A stretch of DNA of 64,000 nt. Source: Ligula intestinalis. Lineage: Eukaryota > Platyhelminthes > Cestoda > Diphyllobothriidea > Diphyllobothriidae. Below the pieces are notes generated by a model that saw only the letters and a program-made list of their open reading frames with translations, was not told the DNA's origin and made no database searches. Made by a program: the position numbers and the translations under genes. Positions 60,801-63,219 of the stretch are shown here, in pieces; within the stretch, counting starts at the first letter, position 1; every line of letters begins with the position of its first letter. Where the stretch lies: the NCBI GenBank assembly GCA_036362985.1, contig JAYGXS010000008.1, positions 15,130,545 to 15,194,544 of the forward strand, in the 5' to 3' direction.

Positions 60801-61148
60801 GATACTGCTTTTGCAATATGAGAAAGCCTACAGGAAAATGAAGGAGGAAGCAAAACCTACGCAGTTACAGAAAGACTCTGAACCTCCCCACTCTTATCTC
60901 GCAATAGATTTAAGACCGCTTTTACAATCTTAATAGTGCATTAGAAGACGATATAAGAAGTTACGGATTGCTCATTTTCCGGATCAAGAAAAAGCCTTCC
61001 ATTTTGCAATTCATTTATCATATCGTTAATTGCCATGAAACGTATATCAGCATCGTTTGCCACCATCTAATATAAGGAACATAAAATGACTTGCAAATAC
61101 CTTTTCAAGGAGACTGGACACATTTTTTGCAGAGTTAAAATCCGACAT
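8491..61148 (-). CDS. CAND1: CAND1, cullin-associated NEDD8-dissociated protein 1 (27 exons)
   Basis: CAND1 is an all-HEAT-repeat protein that wraps around un-neddylated cullin-RBX1 and drives exchange of substrate-receptor modules in cullin-RING E3 ligases, in cytosol and nucleus. The exons, read on the minus strand, follow the animal CAND1 order throughout. Landmarks are the N-terminal [15 protein letters not shown], the acidic loop followed by [63 protein letters not shown] and [12 protein letters not shown]. Exons are 61148-61101, 61066-60965, 60928-60861, 60827-60712, 60240-60081, 58553-58242, 54116-53891, 49221-49157, 47098-46869, 43669-43504, 43421-43310, 41262-41144, 39041-38930, 38826-38739, 38660-38561, 38465-38331, 36926-36893, 36807-36619, 36529-36302, 36154-35918, 33718-33651, 31074-30705, 30435-30371, 29608-29488, 27866-27300, 18726-18555 and 8693-8491. 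The sum is 4413 nt (1470 residues plus stop) and every junction phase agrees. Family membership is very secure; single splice sites are inferred. Confidence 0.95.
9835..9853 (+). repeat. G homopolymer
   Basis: An uninterrupted run of about 19 G beginning near 9835, followed by tggggtcgggtgg. Runs of this kind recur at 21371 and 21692. Confidence 0.9.
9970..10218 (+). repeat. Purine-only GAA/GGA microsatellite tract
   Basis: About 250 bp almost purely A/G on the plus strand, built of gag, gaa and aga triplets with rare tgg interruptions. It produces Glu/Lys, Arg and Ser/Phe frames that are not genes. Such mirror-symmetric purine tracts can form triplex DNA. Confidence 0.95.
12279..12425 (+). 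repeat. SINE family A, copy 4
   Basis: Reads gagcccgaggttcaatggtt, agagcactgaacttctaatc, cgcgtcgcgggtcttagcc, tgttgcaacgcgtggggttt and tatggctggctggtgacggt. This is one of the better-preserved tRNA-like heads with the family tail. Confidence 0.75.
13680..14560 (-). mobile_element. PLE-type terminal repeat B, copy 1
   Basis: Starts gatcgctggg, ttattcgcctgacgtttcga, tccgtcgcggattcgtcatc, and carries an intact hammerhead core on the minus strand. The same head occurs at 14562, 42659 and, inverted, at 15045 and 51690. No RT frame is joined to it here. The right boundary is uncertain. Confidence 0.5.
13719..13766 (-). ncRNA. Minimal hammerhead ribozyme motif, type B (intact core)
   Basis: Minus strand: CTGATGA (13759-13753), a helix II hairpin with tccg/cgga stem and cga loop, then GAAACGTC (13733-13726). 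Both conserved core boxes and a GUC cleavage triplet are present. Helix III is reduced to the palindrome ACGT, as in the minimal hammerheads reported from Penelope-like elements, which are thought to act as dimers. Activity is not shown by sequence. Confidence 0.8.
14580..14627 (-). ncRNA. Decayed type-B hammerhead motif
   Basis: Minus strand CTGACGA is kept, but the second core box reads GGAACGTC instead of GAAACGTC, so cleavage is unlikely. Confidence 0.6.
14975..15022 (+). ncRNA. Decayed type-B hammerhead motif, inverted arm
   Basis: Plus strand reads TTGACAA in place of CTGANGA, and GATACGTCAGGCG in place of GAAACGTCAGGCG. It is the mirror partner of the motif at 14580-14627. Confidence 0.5.
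15750..15885 (+). repeat. Interspersed repeat X, copy 2
   Basis: Diverged partner of 6555-6685. An adjacent 102-codon frame (15433-15741) ends just before it (GRVLR-stop) and may be the 3' end of an unrecognised element's ORF. Confidence 0.5.
15900..17340. other. CAND1 intron 26, proximal half, no feature recognised
   Basis: AT-rich unique-looking sequence with no convincing coding, RNA or repeat structure. Confidence 0.4.
17350..17957. repeat. Tandem duplication, copy A (contains pseudo-exon)
   Basis: Diverged direct copy of 17960-18618. Shared landmarks in order are ataGACCTAGACCGTA/ataaacctaaaccgta, ttttggctctaacacacgt/atttggctctaaggcacgt, ggtatgactcc, gattggt-catgtc and ggcacttact-tgagtga. 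The copied block ends inside CAND1 exon 26. Confidence 0.85.
17890..17957 (-). pseudogene. CAND1 exon 26 partial pseudo-exon
   Basis: Minus strand reads SHVLQ, stop, [11 protein letters not shown], followed by A/gtaagtgcc. The functional exon 26 reads [17 protein letters not shown] followed by the same donor. The Arg codon CGA has become TGA. The donor is intact, but the 5' half and the acceptor were not copied. Confidence 0.88.
17960..18618. repeat. Tandem duplication, copy B (overlaps functional exon 26)
   Basis: Partner of 17350-17957; its right end lies within exon 26. It is about 50 bp longer because it holds a PLE endonuclease-like segment absent from copy A. Confidence 0.85.
18345..18432 (+). 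pseudogene. GIY-YIG endonuclease fragment of a PLE
   Basis: Encodes [20 protein letters not shown] then SRHEK, matching the zinc-knuckle/GIY-YIG pattern V-V-Y-x-I-x-C-x-C-G-x-S-Y-x-G-E-T-x-R of Penelope-type endonucleases. Only about 30 residues remain. Confidence 0.6.
18555..18726 (-). CDS. CAND1: CAND1 exon 26
   Basis: Encodes [20 protein letters not shown] and [20 protein letters not shown] to [11 protein letters not shown], matching human AAFECMYTLLDSCLDRLDIF and VEDGLKDHYDIKMLTFLML. Acceptor ctcttag, donor CAGA/gtaagt, phase 1. The 3' half and donor are duplicated about 660 bp downstream (17.9 kb). Confidence 0.95.
18727..19263. other. Start of CAND1 intron 25, no gene seen
   Basis: Unique-looking sequence between exon 26 and the PLE inverted arm. 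19060-19105 (gcagggacgacgacttgcgc) weakly resembles 3217 and 13500. Confidence 0.4.
19264..19558 (-). repeat. PLE inverted arm, left
   Basis: Begins ggtcgataactggaacaaaa and includes cctgagctttcgagctctta and gtgctgccgacttgcca. Its inner part (ataggtatggtgggaggga) is a decayed inverted copy of the RT segment encoding NYGGRDGL. Confidence 0.9.
19291..19337 (-). ncRNA. Minimal hammerhead ribozyme motif, type A (intact core)
   Basis: Minus strand: CTGACGA (19330-19324), a helix II hairpin with ctctt/aagag stem, then GAAAGCTC (19304-19297), giving a CUC cleavage triplet. Helix III is the palindrome AGCT. It lies inside the left PLE arm, where such ribozymes are expected. Confidence 0.78.
20293..20971 (-). 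pseudogene. PLE reverse transcriptase (frameshifted)
   Basis: Two overlapping frames, 20971-20402 and 20544-20293, together carry the PLE RT fingers and palm, including the intact catalytic YVDD. A frame change near 20535 separates the [14 protein letters not shown] region from [10 protein letters not shown]. Another shift near 20345 is needed to reach the [14 protein letters not shown] continuation. Confidence 0.88.
20890..21189 (+). repeat. PLE inverted arm, right
   Basis: Reverse complement of the left arm: ccatcgtc/ccatcgtc-type core, cttgtaagagctcgaaagct, ttgttccagtgatcgacc. It overlaps the N-terminal part of the RT coding region. Confidence 0.9.
21113..21162 (+). ncRNA. Type-A hammerhead motif with one core change
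   Basis: Plus strand counterpart in the right arm: TTGACGA replaces CTGACGA, while helix II and GAAAGCTC (21148-21155) are kept. Loss of the core C probably abolishes cleavage. Confidence 0.65.
21371..21710 (+). repeat. Two G homopolymers
   Basis: Runs of about 13 G near 21371 and about 19 G near 21692. Shorter G or C runs occur at 26289, 27010 and 48899. Confidence 0.85.
23790..23960 (+). repeat. Interspersed repeat Y, copy 2
   Basis: Shares acgagcatgtcaggtaacga, gcgagccactcgcagaaatg and gggctgtcaatgtgtgcgtg with the copies at 8195 and 55303. Confidence 0.65.
24000..27290. other. CAND1 intron 25, proximal part, no gene seen
   Basis: 24.3-25.7 kb is GC-richer and has a 167-codon plus-strand frame (24521-25024) with overlapping open frames on the other strand. 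No domain or motif is recognisable, so I treat it as non-coding. Confidence 0.4.
27300..27866 (-). CDS. CAND1: CAND1 exon 25 (largest exon)
   Basis: Encodes 189 residues. It starts [20 protein letters not shown], carries a Gly/Ala/Pro-rich insert of about 70 residues, and then has [32 protein letters not shown] and DDGLELRK. The last blocks match human LEDPDLNVRRVALVTFNSAAH and [20 protein letters not shown]. Acceptor ctttttag, donor AAG/gtttgt, phase 0. Confidence 0.97.
27975..28140 (-). repeat. SINE family A, copy 5
   Basis: Minus strand: gttaatattcgcgatcgaag leader, gtggttcagtggttaaagta head, aacttctaatcagcaagtcg, then tgggctgcaacatccgtggt and tagctgatgacggctaataa tail. It is complete from leader to tail, within intron 24. 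Confidence 0.75.
28490..28655 (-). repeat. SINE family A, copy 6 (best tRNA-like head)
   Basis: Minus strand: gggctcgtgactcaacggtt, agagtgtcggacttctgatc, gagggtcgcgggttcgagcc. The A- and B-box promoter elements are well preserved. The tail (ggtcggctataactggcttt, gacggcttatatgccgg) differs slightly from the other copies. Confidence 0.75.
29488..29608 (-). CDS. CAND1: CAND1 exon 24
   Basis: Encodes [20 protein letters not shown], then [20 protein letters not shown]. This is nearly co-linear with human ALLLKHCECAEEGTRNVVAE and CLGKLTLIDPETLLPRLKGY. Acceptor cctccgcag, donor CAG/gttggt, phase 0. Confidence 0.95.
29650..30330 (+). repeat. Degenerate AGT/GTA trinucleotide tract
   Basis: About 680 bp of imperfect 3-bp periodicity (agt, gta, aat, agc units) that fills almost the whole of CAND1 intron 23. 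The long Ser/Asn/Gly and Thr/Ile/Ala frames in it are products of the repeat, not genes. Confidence 0.93.
30371..30435 (-). CDS. CAND1: CAND1 exon 23
   Basis: Encodes [20 protein letters not shown] and L plus the first two bases of a Trp codon, aligned with human IISSASVVGLKPYVENIW. Acceptor ccttgtag, donor TATG/gtaagc, phase 2; an in-frame stop lies directly beyond the donor. Confidence 0.87.
30705..31074 (-). CDS. CAND1: CAND1 exon 22 (glycine-rich insert)
   Basis: Encodes [16 protein letters not shown], a low-complexity loop with seven consecutive glycines, [20 protein letters not shown], a second loop, and [10 protein letters not shown]. Human has the continuous block DLSGQLELKSVILEAFSS to AASYALGSISVGNLPEYL to LLLHSLKE. 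The two loops add about 50 residues. Acceptor gcctgcag, donor GAG/gtgggt, phase 0. Confidence 0.92.
31090..31121 (+). repeat. (ATG)n-like microsatellite
   Basis: Short tgatgatgatgg-type run just 16 bp upstream, in transcript sense, of the CAND1 exon 22 acceptor. Confidence 0.85.
31675..32090 (+). repeat. Local tandem duplication in intron 21
   Basis: Diverged direct copies at about 31681-31805 and 31960-32085. Both contain ctca-g-tc-acggagccgcc-like starts, ccatgat-ac-tcg-ttc and gcgta-aa-tc-agact blocks about 280 bp apart. Confidence 0.6.
32090..33640. other. Remainder of CAND1 intron 21, no gene seen
   Basis: No convincing feature. A stretch at 33084-33165 has a weak tRNA-like order (gtagctagttggctact, then ggttcgatccc) but is too degenerate to call. 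Confidence 0.35.
33651..33718 (-). CDS. CAND1: CAND1 exon 21
   Basis: Encodes [20 protein letters not shown] plus RR, the counterpart of human TDSIRLLALLSLGEVGHH. Acceptor tcctacag, donor AT/gtgagt. Its phases (0 in, 2 out) are exactly those needed between exons 20 and 22, and it makes the whole coding length divisible by three. Confidence 0.9.
33720..35420. other. CAND1 intron 20, distal part, no feature recognised
   Basis: No open frame, RNA or repeat could be supported here on either strand. Confidence 0.35.
35423..35804. mobile_element. MITE, Tc1/mariner-like, TA-flanked (382 bp)
   Basis: Ends are cagggtgtccacaaagtctg and its near-perfect inverted partner cagacttcgcggacaccctg, continuing inward as ggtacatagg and ccctatgtac. 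The element is flanked by TA on both sides (35421-35422 and 35805-35806). There is no transposase inside. TA target and CAGGGTGTCC-type ends point to the Tc1/mariner/pogo superfamily. Confidence 0.88.
35918..36154 (-). CDS. CAND1: CAND1 exon 20
   Basis: Encodes [18 protein letters not shown] to [15 protein letters not shown] and [13 protein letters not shown]. This aligns with human DLLRMLTGPV to YSIAKCVAALTRACP to VVGQFIQDVK, with a loop insert rich in Pro/Ser/Gly. Acceptor gttgttgcag, donor AAG/gttggt, phase 0. Confidence 0.87.
36212..36254 (+). repeat. gtag/gtaa short tandem repeat
   Basis: Run of gtaggtaagtaggtaggtaa-type units within the 147-bp intron 19; in transcript sense it is a pyrimidine-rich tract. 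Confidence 0.85.
36302..36529 (-). CDS. CAND1: CAND1 exon 19
   Basis: Encodes [20 protein letters not shown] to [13 protein letters not shown], occupying the human MAISFLTTLAKVYPSSLSKI to FFQALV position. Acceptor caattag, donor CAG/gtacat, phase 0. Individual residues diverge but the HEAT periodicity and phase fit. Confidence 0.87.
36619..36807 (-). CDS. CAND1: CAND1 exon 18
   Basis: Encodes [20 protein letters not shown] to [14 protein letters not shown], aligned with human ILASFLRKNQRALKLGTLSA to LPPLISESDMHVSQ. Acceptor gttttgcag, donor CAG/gtagtg, phase 0. An 89-bp intron follows. Confidence 0.95.
36893..36926 (-). CDS. CAND1: CAND1 exon 17 (34-nt microexon)
   Basis: Encodes [11 protein letters not shown], equivalent to human SPLKIDLRPVLGEG. 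At 34 nt it is the smallest exon. Acceptor tactttag, donor TTG/gtaagc; its phases (2 in, 0 out) link exons 16 and 18 exactly. Confidence 0.9.
36927..38330. other. CAND1 intron 16
   Basis: 1404 bp; apart from the SINE at about 37150-37290 there is no recognisable feature. Confidence 0.4.
37150..37290 (-). repeat. SINE family A, copy 7
   Basis: Minus strand: gacctaaaccggcaagataa, gaactcgtggttcaatggtt, agggcgttagatattactga. Head preserved, tail decayed. Confidence 0.6.
38331..38465 (-). CDS. CAND1: CAND1 exon 16
   Basis: Encodes [20 protein letters not shown] and [20 protein letters not shown]. It contains the highly conserved block equivalent to human FLERLKNEITRLTTVKAL. Acceptor tctcttcag, donor AC/gtaagc, phase 2. 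Confidence 0.95.
38561..38660 (-). CDS. CAND1: CAND1 exon 15
   Basis: Encodes [20 protein letters not shown] and [12 protein letters not shown], matching the CTIKRLKAADIDQEVKERAI segment of human CAND1. Acceptor gttaaag, donor GT/gtaagt, phase 2. A 95-bp intron follows. Confidence 0.9.
38739..38826 (-). CDS. CAND1: CAND1 exon 14
   Basis: Encodes [20 protein letters not shown] and AQELTVRPK, the equivalent of human VVACVGDPFYKITSEALLV to KVIRP. Acceptor actcacaag, donor AAAG/gttggt, phase 1. A 78-bp intron follows. Confidence 0.9.
38930..39041 (-). CDS. CAND1: CAND1 exon 13
   Basis: Encodes [19 protein letters not shown] to [10 protein letters not shown], aligned with human SSSSNLKIDALSCLYVILCN to FHPHVQALVPP. 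Acceptor ctatttag, donor AAG/gtatgt, phase 0. A 103-bp intron follows. Confidence 0.9.
39550..40905 (-). mobile_element. Non-LTR retrotransposon fragment 2 (CR1/jockey-like, inactive)
   Basis: Minus strand: [73 protein letters not shown] and the catalytic box [11 protein letters not shown] (near 40395-40365). After a decayed stretch come [20 protein letters not shown] and [11 protein letters not shown], with the stop at 39569. The catalytic F-x-D-D reads FAND. It is 5'-truncated, lies in intron 12 in the same orientation as CAND1, and is a close relative of fragment 1. Confidence 0.9.
40292..40786 (-). pseudogene. Reverse transcriptase core of non-LTR fragment 2
   Basis: 165-codon frame covering the RT from [20 protein letters not shown] to NLDRLED, with [11 protein letters not shown] and FAND. 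It stops before the thumb; the element's C-terminal part is in other frames. Confidence 0.87.
41144..41262 (-). CDS. CAND1: CAND1 exon 12
   Basis: Encodes [20 protein letters not shown], then [19 protein letters not shown]. This is the counterpart of human VKTRQCCFNMLTELVNVLPG and ALTQHIPVLVPGIIFSLND. Acceptor catttttag with a T-rich tract, donor AC/gtaagt, phase 2. Confidence 0.92.
41598..42094. mobile_element. MITE with 24-bp inverted ends, TA-flanked (497 bp)
   Basis: The left end cagtagtcgccggctattaa matches the reverse complement of the right end (caatagtcgccggttattga) at about 20 of 24 positions over the full TIR. TA dinucleotides flank both ends (41596-41597 and 42095-42096). Internal copies of gcttaata near both ends extend the symmetry. 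No transposase; pogo/Tc1-like by its ends. In CAND1 intron 11. Confidence 0.8.
42515..42571 (-). CDS. CAND1: Possible extra CAND1 exon (57 nt, in frame)
   Basis: A phase 0/0 segment of 19 codons ([19 protein letters not shown]) between exons 11 and 12 with a consensus donor TACGAG/gtgagt. AFFKQ and CCYE faintly echo ALHKQ and CCFN of human CAND1, but exons 11 and 12 already cover those positions. The acceptor (ttgagag) lacks a pyrimidine tract. It may be a cassette exon or chance, so I left it out of the main model. Confidence 0.22.
42659..43250 (-). mobile_element. PLE-type terminal repeat B, copy 3
   Basis: Begins cgatcgctgggttaatacgt, attcgcctgacgtttcgaca, ccgtcgcggattcatcatca, then agtagcagaaacaggtaatg and a segment (caattgacgttaattgccct, ggcacgcgggctctgacc) related to 14690-14790. 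No RT coding is recognisable. The right boundary is uncertain. Confidence 0.55.
42682..42730 (-). ncRNA. Minimal hammerhead ribozyme motif, type B (intact core)
   Basis: Minus strand: CTGATGA (42722-42716), helix II atccg/cggat with cga loop, then GAAACGTC (42696-42689). Same architecture as the copy at 13719-13766. Being in CAND1 intron 11 on the transcribed strand, it could be present in the CAND1 pre-mRNA. Confidence 0.8.
43310..43421 (-). CDS. CAND1: CAND1 exon 11
   Basis: Encodes [19 protein letters not shown] plus a loop of 18 residues ending QAAK, resembling human LTMLQSQVPNIVKALHKQ. The frame was chosen because it continues the phase from exon 10 and gives a HEAT-like helix. Acceptor tttaaag, strong donor AAG/gtaaga, phase 0. 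Confidence 0.8.
43504..43669 (-). CDS. CAND1: CAND1 exon 10
   Basis: Encodes [20 protein letters not shown] followed by a variable loop to LNSHLMDPK, aligned with human REENVKADVFHAYLSLLKQT. Acceptor ctttccag, donor AG/gtgagt, phase 2. The following intron is 82 bp. Confidence 0.9.
43850..45780. other. CAND1 intron 9, AT-rich, no gene seen
   Basis: A 117-codon plus-strand frame at 45179-45532 has no recognisable domain; base composition matches the surroundings. No repeat family identified. Confidence 0.4.
45790..45897 (+). repeat. (ATG)n microsatellite with assembly gap
   Basis: Perfect atg repeats on both sides of ten N at 45841-45850. The true repeat length is unknown. Confidence 0.97.
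45841..45850. other. Sequence gap (10 N)
   Basis: The only run of N in the window; it sits in the microsatellite, so the gap size is probably arbitrary. Confidence 0.98.
46869..47098 (-). CDS. CAND1: CAND1 exon 9 (acidic loop)
   Basis: Encodes a long Asp/Glu stretch (about 25 acidic residues between MDIDTR and SSWK), then [20 protein letters not shown] and [15 protein letters not shown]. This is the diagnostic CAND1 acidic loop followed by the equivalent of human MSWKVRRAAAKCLDAVVS. Acceptor ttccacag, donor GACG/gtgagc, phase 1. Confidence 0.96.
47195..47505 (+). repeat. tRNA-derived SINE, family B, copy 1
   Basis: Head gagcccgatagctcaggggt, tagggcgttcgcccctggcc, gacgcgggttcaaatctcgg carries clear A- and B-box promoter elements. 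The tail contains gcggctacactggagttggg and catgtggcaaacggttgtgt. Confidence 0.85.
47518..47825 (+). repeat. tRNA-derived SINE, family B, copy 2 (tandem)
   Basis: Direct tandem copy of the preceding unit, offset about 326 bp, roughly 88-90% identical, and starting from the same caaccgacaaaa context. Tandem arrangement suggests local duplication rather than two insertions. Confidence 0.85.
48890..49025 (-). repeat. tRNA-like SINE, family C
   Basis: Minus strand: ggggcctcgtagctcatttg, gccaacactttggctgtatg, gtcgcgggttcgaatcctgc, ending in ggttcaattgaacc and a C run. The promoter boxes are present, but spacing does not fold as a canonical tRNA. Only one copy is seen here. Confidence 0.65.
49157..49221 (-). 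CDS. CAND1: CAND1 exon 8
   Basis: Encodes [20 protein letters not shown] and one more Asp, matching IINICLKYLTYDPNYNYDDE of human CAND1. Acceptor cttttag, phase 0; donor AA/gtaagt, phase 2. Confidence 0.92.
49580..50290 (+). mobile_element. Penelope-like element, 3' half (inactive)
   Basis: Reads [16 protein letters not shown] (RT catalytic box CYVDD changed to CYVED, about 49613-49660), then after a frameshift [20 protein letters not shown] and [35 protein letters not shown] follows, and finally the endonuclease start [20 protein letters not shown]. The order RT palm, linker, GIY-YIG is that of Penelope-like elements. At least two frameshifts and the D-to-E change argue for inactivity. It belongs to a different PLE family from 19264-21189. 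Confidence 0.88.
50300..51600. other. CAND1 intron 7, middle part, no gene seen
   Basis: Contains a short (TC)n run near 50536. No other feature recognised. Confidence 0.4.
51641..51730 (+). ncRNA. Decayed type-B hammerhead motif
   Basis: Plus strand: gctactgtcttagattatgg, attcgcgacggatttcGAAA, CGTCaggcaagt, then cccggcgatt. The second core box and helix II survive, but CTGATGA has become TTAGATTA. It is the plus-strand orientation of the type-B head. Confidence 0.6.
51740..53760. other. CAND1 intron 7, proximal part, no feature recognised
   Basis: Unique-looking sequence without a supported gene, RNA or repeat. Confidence 0.35.
53891..54116 (-). CDS. CAND1: CAND1 exon 7 (probable GC donor)
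   Basis: Encodes [20 protein letters not shown], then a variable loop, then [19 protein letters not shown] to VAPKLTE. This matches human AGHRIGEYLEKIIPLVV to DDELREYCIQAFESFVRR. Acceptor cttacag. The alignment through exon 8 is gap-free only if the exon ends GAG/gcacgt, a GC donor; no GT site keeps both frame and length. Confidence 0.88.
54260..54570 (+). repeat. Local direct duplication in intron 6
   Basis: Diverged copies about 200 bp apart at 54268-54355 and 54468-54570: ctacaacaatctactcctcg/ctacaacactacgctcttcg, gcggtct-ggaa-gat-t-caa and aagca-tagt-- blocks. Confidence 0.6.
54600..55300. other. CAND1 intron 6 segment, no feature recognised
   Basis: Nothing could be supported between the local duplication and repeat Y copy 3. 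Confidence 0.35.
55303..55487 (-). repeat. Interspersed repeat Y, copy 3
   Basis: Minus strand shares gagcgagccattagctgcaa, gacgagctttagctatcgag, ctgtcagtgcgcgtgtgtcc and ggccttcggtcgcccgcagc with the copy at 8195. Confidence 0.65.
55500..56500. other. CAND1 intron 6 segment, no feature recognised
   Basis: Unique-looking sequence with no coding similarity or clear repeats on either strand. Confidence 0.35.
56798..57196 (+). other. Unidentified open frame inside the transposon
   Basis: 132 codons beginning in the left arm; a hydrophobic stretch [14 protein letters not shown] is visible. No family recognised. It may be a decayed part of the transposase gene or chance. Confidence 0.3.
57410..57730 (+). 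pseudogene. DDE transposase C-terminal fragment
   Basis: Encodes [53 protein letters not shown] text and [20 protein letters not shown]. The pattern (A)DKGYQG, then SDR-IVE-FFGRL-LW, then LTNFH--PLR-ED is that of DDE_Tnp_4-like nucleases; the D in DK-YQG and the E in IVE-FF are kept. The N-terminal half with the earlier catalytic residue is not recognisable. Confidence 0.68.
58242..58553 (-). CDS. CAND1: CAND1 exon 6
   Basis: Encodes 103 residues from [17 protein letters not shown] through [18 protein letters not shown] to [11 protein letters not shown]. This aligns with human [31 protein letters not shown]. A Pro/Ser/Ala-rich insert of about 25 residues ([20 protein letters not shown] region) is absent from human. 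Acceptor gcgcgtag, donor GT/gtgagt, phase 2. Confidence 0.93.
58620..60070. other. CAND1 intron 5, AT-rich, no feature recognised
   Basis: 1527-bp intron without supported repeats or RNA genes. Confidence 0.4.
60081..60240 (-). CDS. CAND1: CAND1 exon 5
   Basis: Encodes [20 protein letters not shown] to [12 protein letters not shown], equivalent to human LKTVIGELPP to LEALDIMADMLS. Acceptor ttatctag, donor AG/gtaagt, phase 2, completing an Arg codon with exon 6. Confidence 0.93.
60712..60827 (-). CDS. CAND1: CAND1 exon 4
   Basis: Encodes [20 protein letters not shown] through QARSICGI, aligned with the LGPLVSKVKEYQVETIVDTL to RDISSIG segment. Acceptor cctgtag after a pyrimidine run, donor ATAG/gtatgt, phase 1. 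Confidence 0.92.
60861..60928 (-). CDS. CAND1: CAND1 exon 3
   Basis: Encodes [20 protein letters not shown] and two more residues, matching VVKMILKLLEDKNGEVQNLA of animal CAND1 with no length change. Acceptor attaag, donor GC/gtaggt, ending in phase 2. The following intron is 33 bp. Confidence 0.93.
60965..61066 (-). CDS. CAND1: CAND1 exon 2
   Basis: Encodes 34 residues including [15 protein letters not shown], equivalent to human DFRFMATNDLMTELQ in the first HEAT repeat. Acceptor ttatattag, donor TCC/gtaact, phase 0 at both ends. The following intron is 36 bp. Confidence 0.93.
61101..61148 (-). CDS. CAND1: CAND1 exon 1 (start codon)
   Basis: Encodes 16 residues, [16 protein letters not shown]. 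The SSLLEK end matches the SNLLEKM start of animal CAND1, which fixes this ATG. Donor AAG/gtattt, phase 0. The following intron is only 34 bp. Confidence 0.88.
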
Positions 61149-61442
61149 CCTCAAGTCAACTCCGGCTACCTTACCAATTTCACTTGTTCAAATTTGTTAC
61201 GGATTATTTTACTGATTTAATTGTTTATTTTCTCACGCACAAGTTTCAGTGGTGGGAAATTCTTCTGCAGTCGCTCAATTGACATAAAGTCGCTTTATTA
61301 AGTGAAGAAGGCTTTCGCCCTTGAGTTCCTTTTCATATCTAAAAAACCGCAAAAGCGTTCGACCCTAACAATAGTGCATAATACAAATGTAATATAAACA
61401 TCAGCGGTAAGTGTAAGCCAATTGCAACCTGCTGCTACTGGT
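61149..61442 (-). promoter_or_regulatory. CAND1 upstream interval
   Basis: About 295 bp separate the CAND1 ATG from the 3' end of a non-LTR retrotransposon in the same orientation. The 5' untranslated region, and probably the core promoter unless it lies inside the element, should fall here. I see no convincing TATA box. The stretch is AT-rich with several T tracts. Confidence 0.35.
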
Positions 61443-63215
61443 TTAGTGTTCATTATGTTTTCCAAGGTTTCTCAGCAAATGATAATGCAGTTTGCGCTTA
61501 AACGTGTCAGCAGTGTATGAAAGGTTCACCTCGTAAGGGAGTCCGCTCCACGCTCCTATGACCCTCTGCGAGAAGGCGTTCCGTTGGACGTCCATATGGG
61601 CTGTTTTCCTATGCATTTTAAGACTAACTCCGCAGATGATCCGTCCAAGCCAGTTCGAATAAAGTACCAAATTTCAGGGTGCACTCACGGCTTCTGATAC
61701 TTCCATAACTTTGAATGGGCTCATCATGAAGTTGCGTGTAATTTGAAGGAAAGAAATCAAATTCAGTTAATATGTCTTCATAAGGCCGACGGCCAAGATA
61801 ATTGACTTTCTCCGTAGCTCTTGCCTGCACTCGCCCAGATGTATATAATCCTTCTTAAAACCAGGACGCCAGACCTGGACGGCATACTCAAAGTGGGACC
61901 GACCAAACGTTCCGTACGTTTTTCTGATGAGGTCCTCATCGATGTGGATAAATCTCCATCTTATCGCAAGTAGTAATTCTGTCTTGCGTTTAGCTGCTTT
62001 TCGACACTCTTTAGATTGTCTTTCTGTTCGTCAAAATTTTAAAGGTGTAGCCCTTCGAGAAAGTACTCGAAGGAATCATCCTCCACATTGATCCTTCCAG
62101 TACGGAGCTGTAAAGTCACACTTACTGACGTTGAAATTTAGGACCCAAAGAGAAGACCAGCTGTTAAGTCGACTGAGACACTCTTAAAGTGCTTTTCTAT
62201 CGGTCTCAGACGTCACGGGTCTTCAGAGTTTTGCGTTTTTAACAGACAACATGGCGCTGCAACTCAGGTAGTCGACACAATCATTGATGTAAATCATGAA
62301 GAGCAGTGGCCCTAAGACTGAGCCTTGGGGGAAACCACTTAGTACAGTTATGGGGGTTGACTTCGAGTCACTTTTGCACACCTTTGTAATCGCTCTGTGA
62401 GAAAATCTGTGATCTATGCCAGCAGGTTTCCTCTTTTTCCAATTTCTGATAATATAAACATTGGACGTTTATGTGACATGCTGTCTAACGCCTTGAAATC
62501 CGTAATGATGACGTCAACCTCATCATCATCCAGTGCACTAGTCCACTGCTCTGTCGAGAGCAGAAGGCTTGAAAGACAAGTGATATTCTGTATGAAGACG
62601 AGTTGGAGCCCTGACAATAAGTTGTTTTCCTCCAGGAATTTTATCGTCGCCTTCTTTATTATCGTTTCCATCACCTCACAGCCGATGAAAGTTAGGCTGG
62701 CGGGCAGATTATTGTTGAACTTCGTTTGGGCCCCGCCCTTGTCTATCGAGTATATATTTACTGTCATCCATTCAGATGGCAGTCTTCGTTATTCAAATGA
62801 AGAACGAAAGGTACGTGTTAGGGGTTTTAAAAGCTCACTTGTCAATTCTTTCAAAAACTTGGCCTGCTTATTTTCTGGATACGATGACTTGGCTTCTTTG
62901 AGGATTTGCAGCTCTCTTTTAAATACAGCTTTTGGGCATAAGTGAGATAAAGTCATTGAACTAGCGTTTCCTACAGCACTGTTGGCAGTGTGAAACTGAA
63001 GTGTGGTTTCCATAGTGAATACCAAGACAAAACCCCAGCCACAGTACTCGGCTTTCTCGTCATTATTAAAATCTTTCTCGCCATTATCATCGTTGAGTAC
63101 TGCAACTGGGTCCTTGTTTTTAATCTATTATTTAGATAGCAGAATAAAATTTTAGATTCGTCTTCGGCCTGTTGGAGTATTCTGGGGCGAGAATGATTTG
63201 TGAGGCTAAGGCGAT
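61443..63215 (-). mobile_element. Non-LTR retrotransposon fragment 3 (CR1/jockey-like, decayed)
   Basis: Minus strand from the linker (CYLNNRLKTRTQLQYST near 63140, then FKRELQILKEAKSSYPENKQ) into the RT: RLPSEWMTVNIYSIDKGG, ATIKFLEENNLLSGLQLVF, LSSLLLSTEQWTSALDDDE and [20 protein letters not shown]. It ends in a C-terminal VQRNAFSQRVIGAWSGLPYE with stop at 61443. The catalytic box is lost (AMLSVKN) and many frameshifts are present. It is more complete at its 5' side than fragments 1 and 2, and older looking. Confidence 0.85.
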
Positions 63216-63219
63216 ATTG

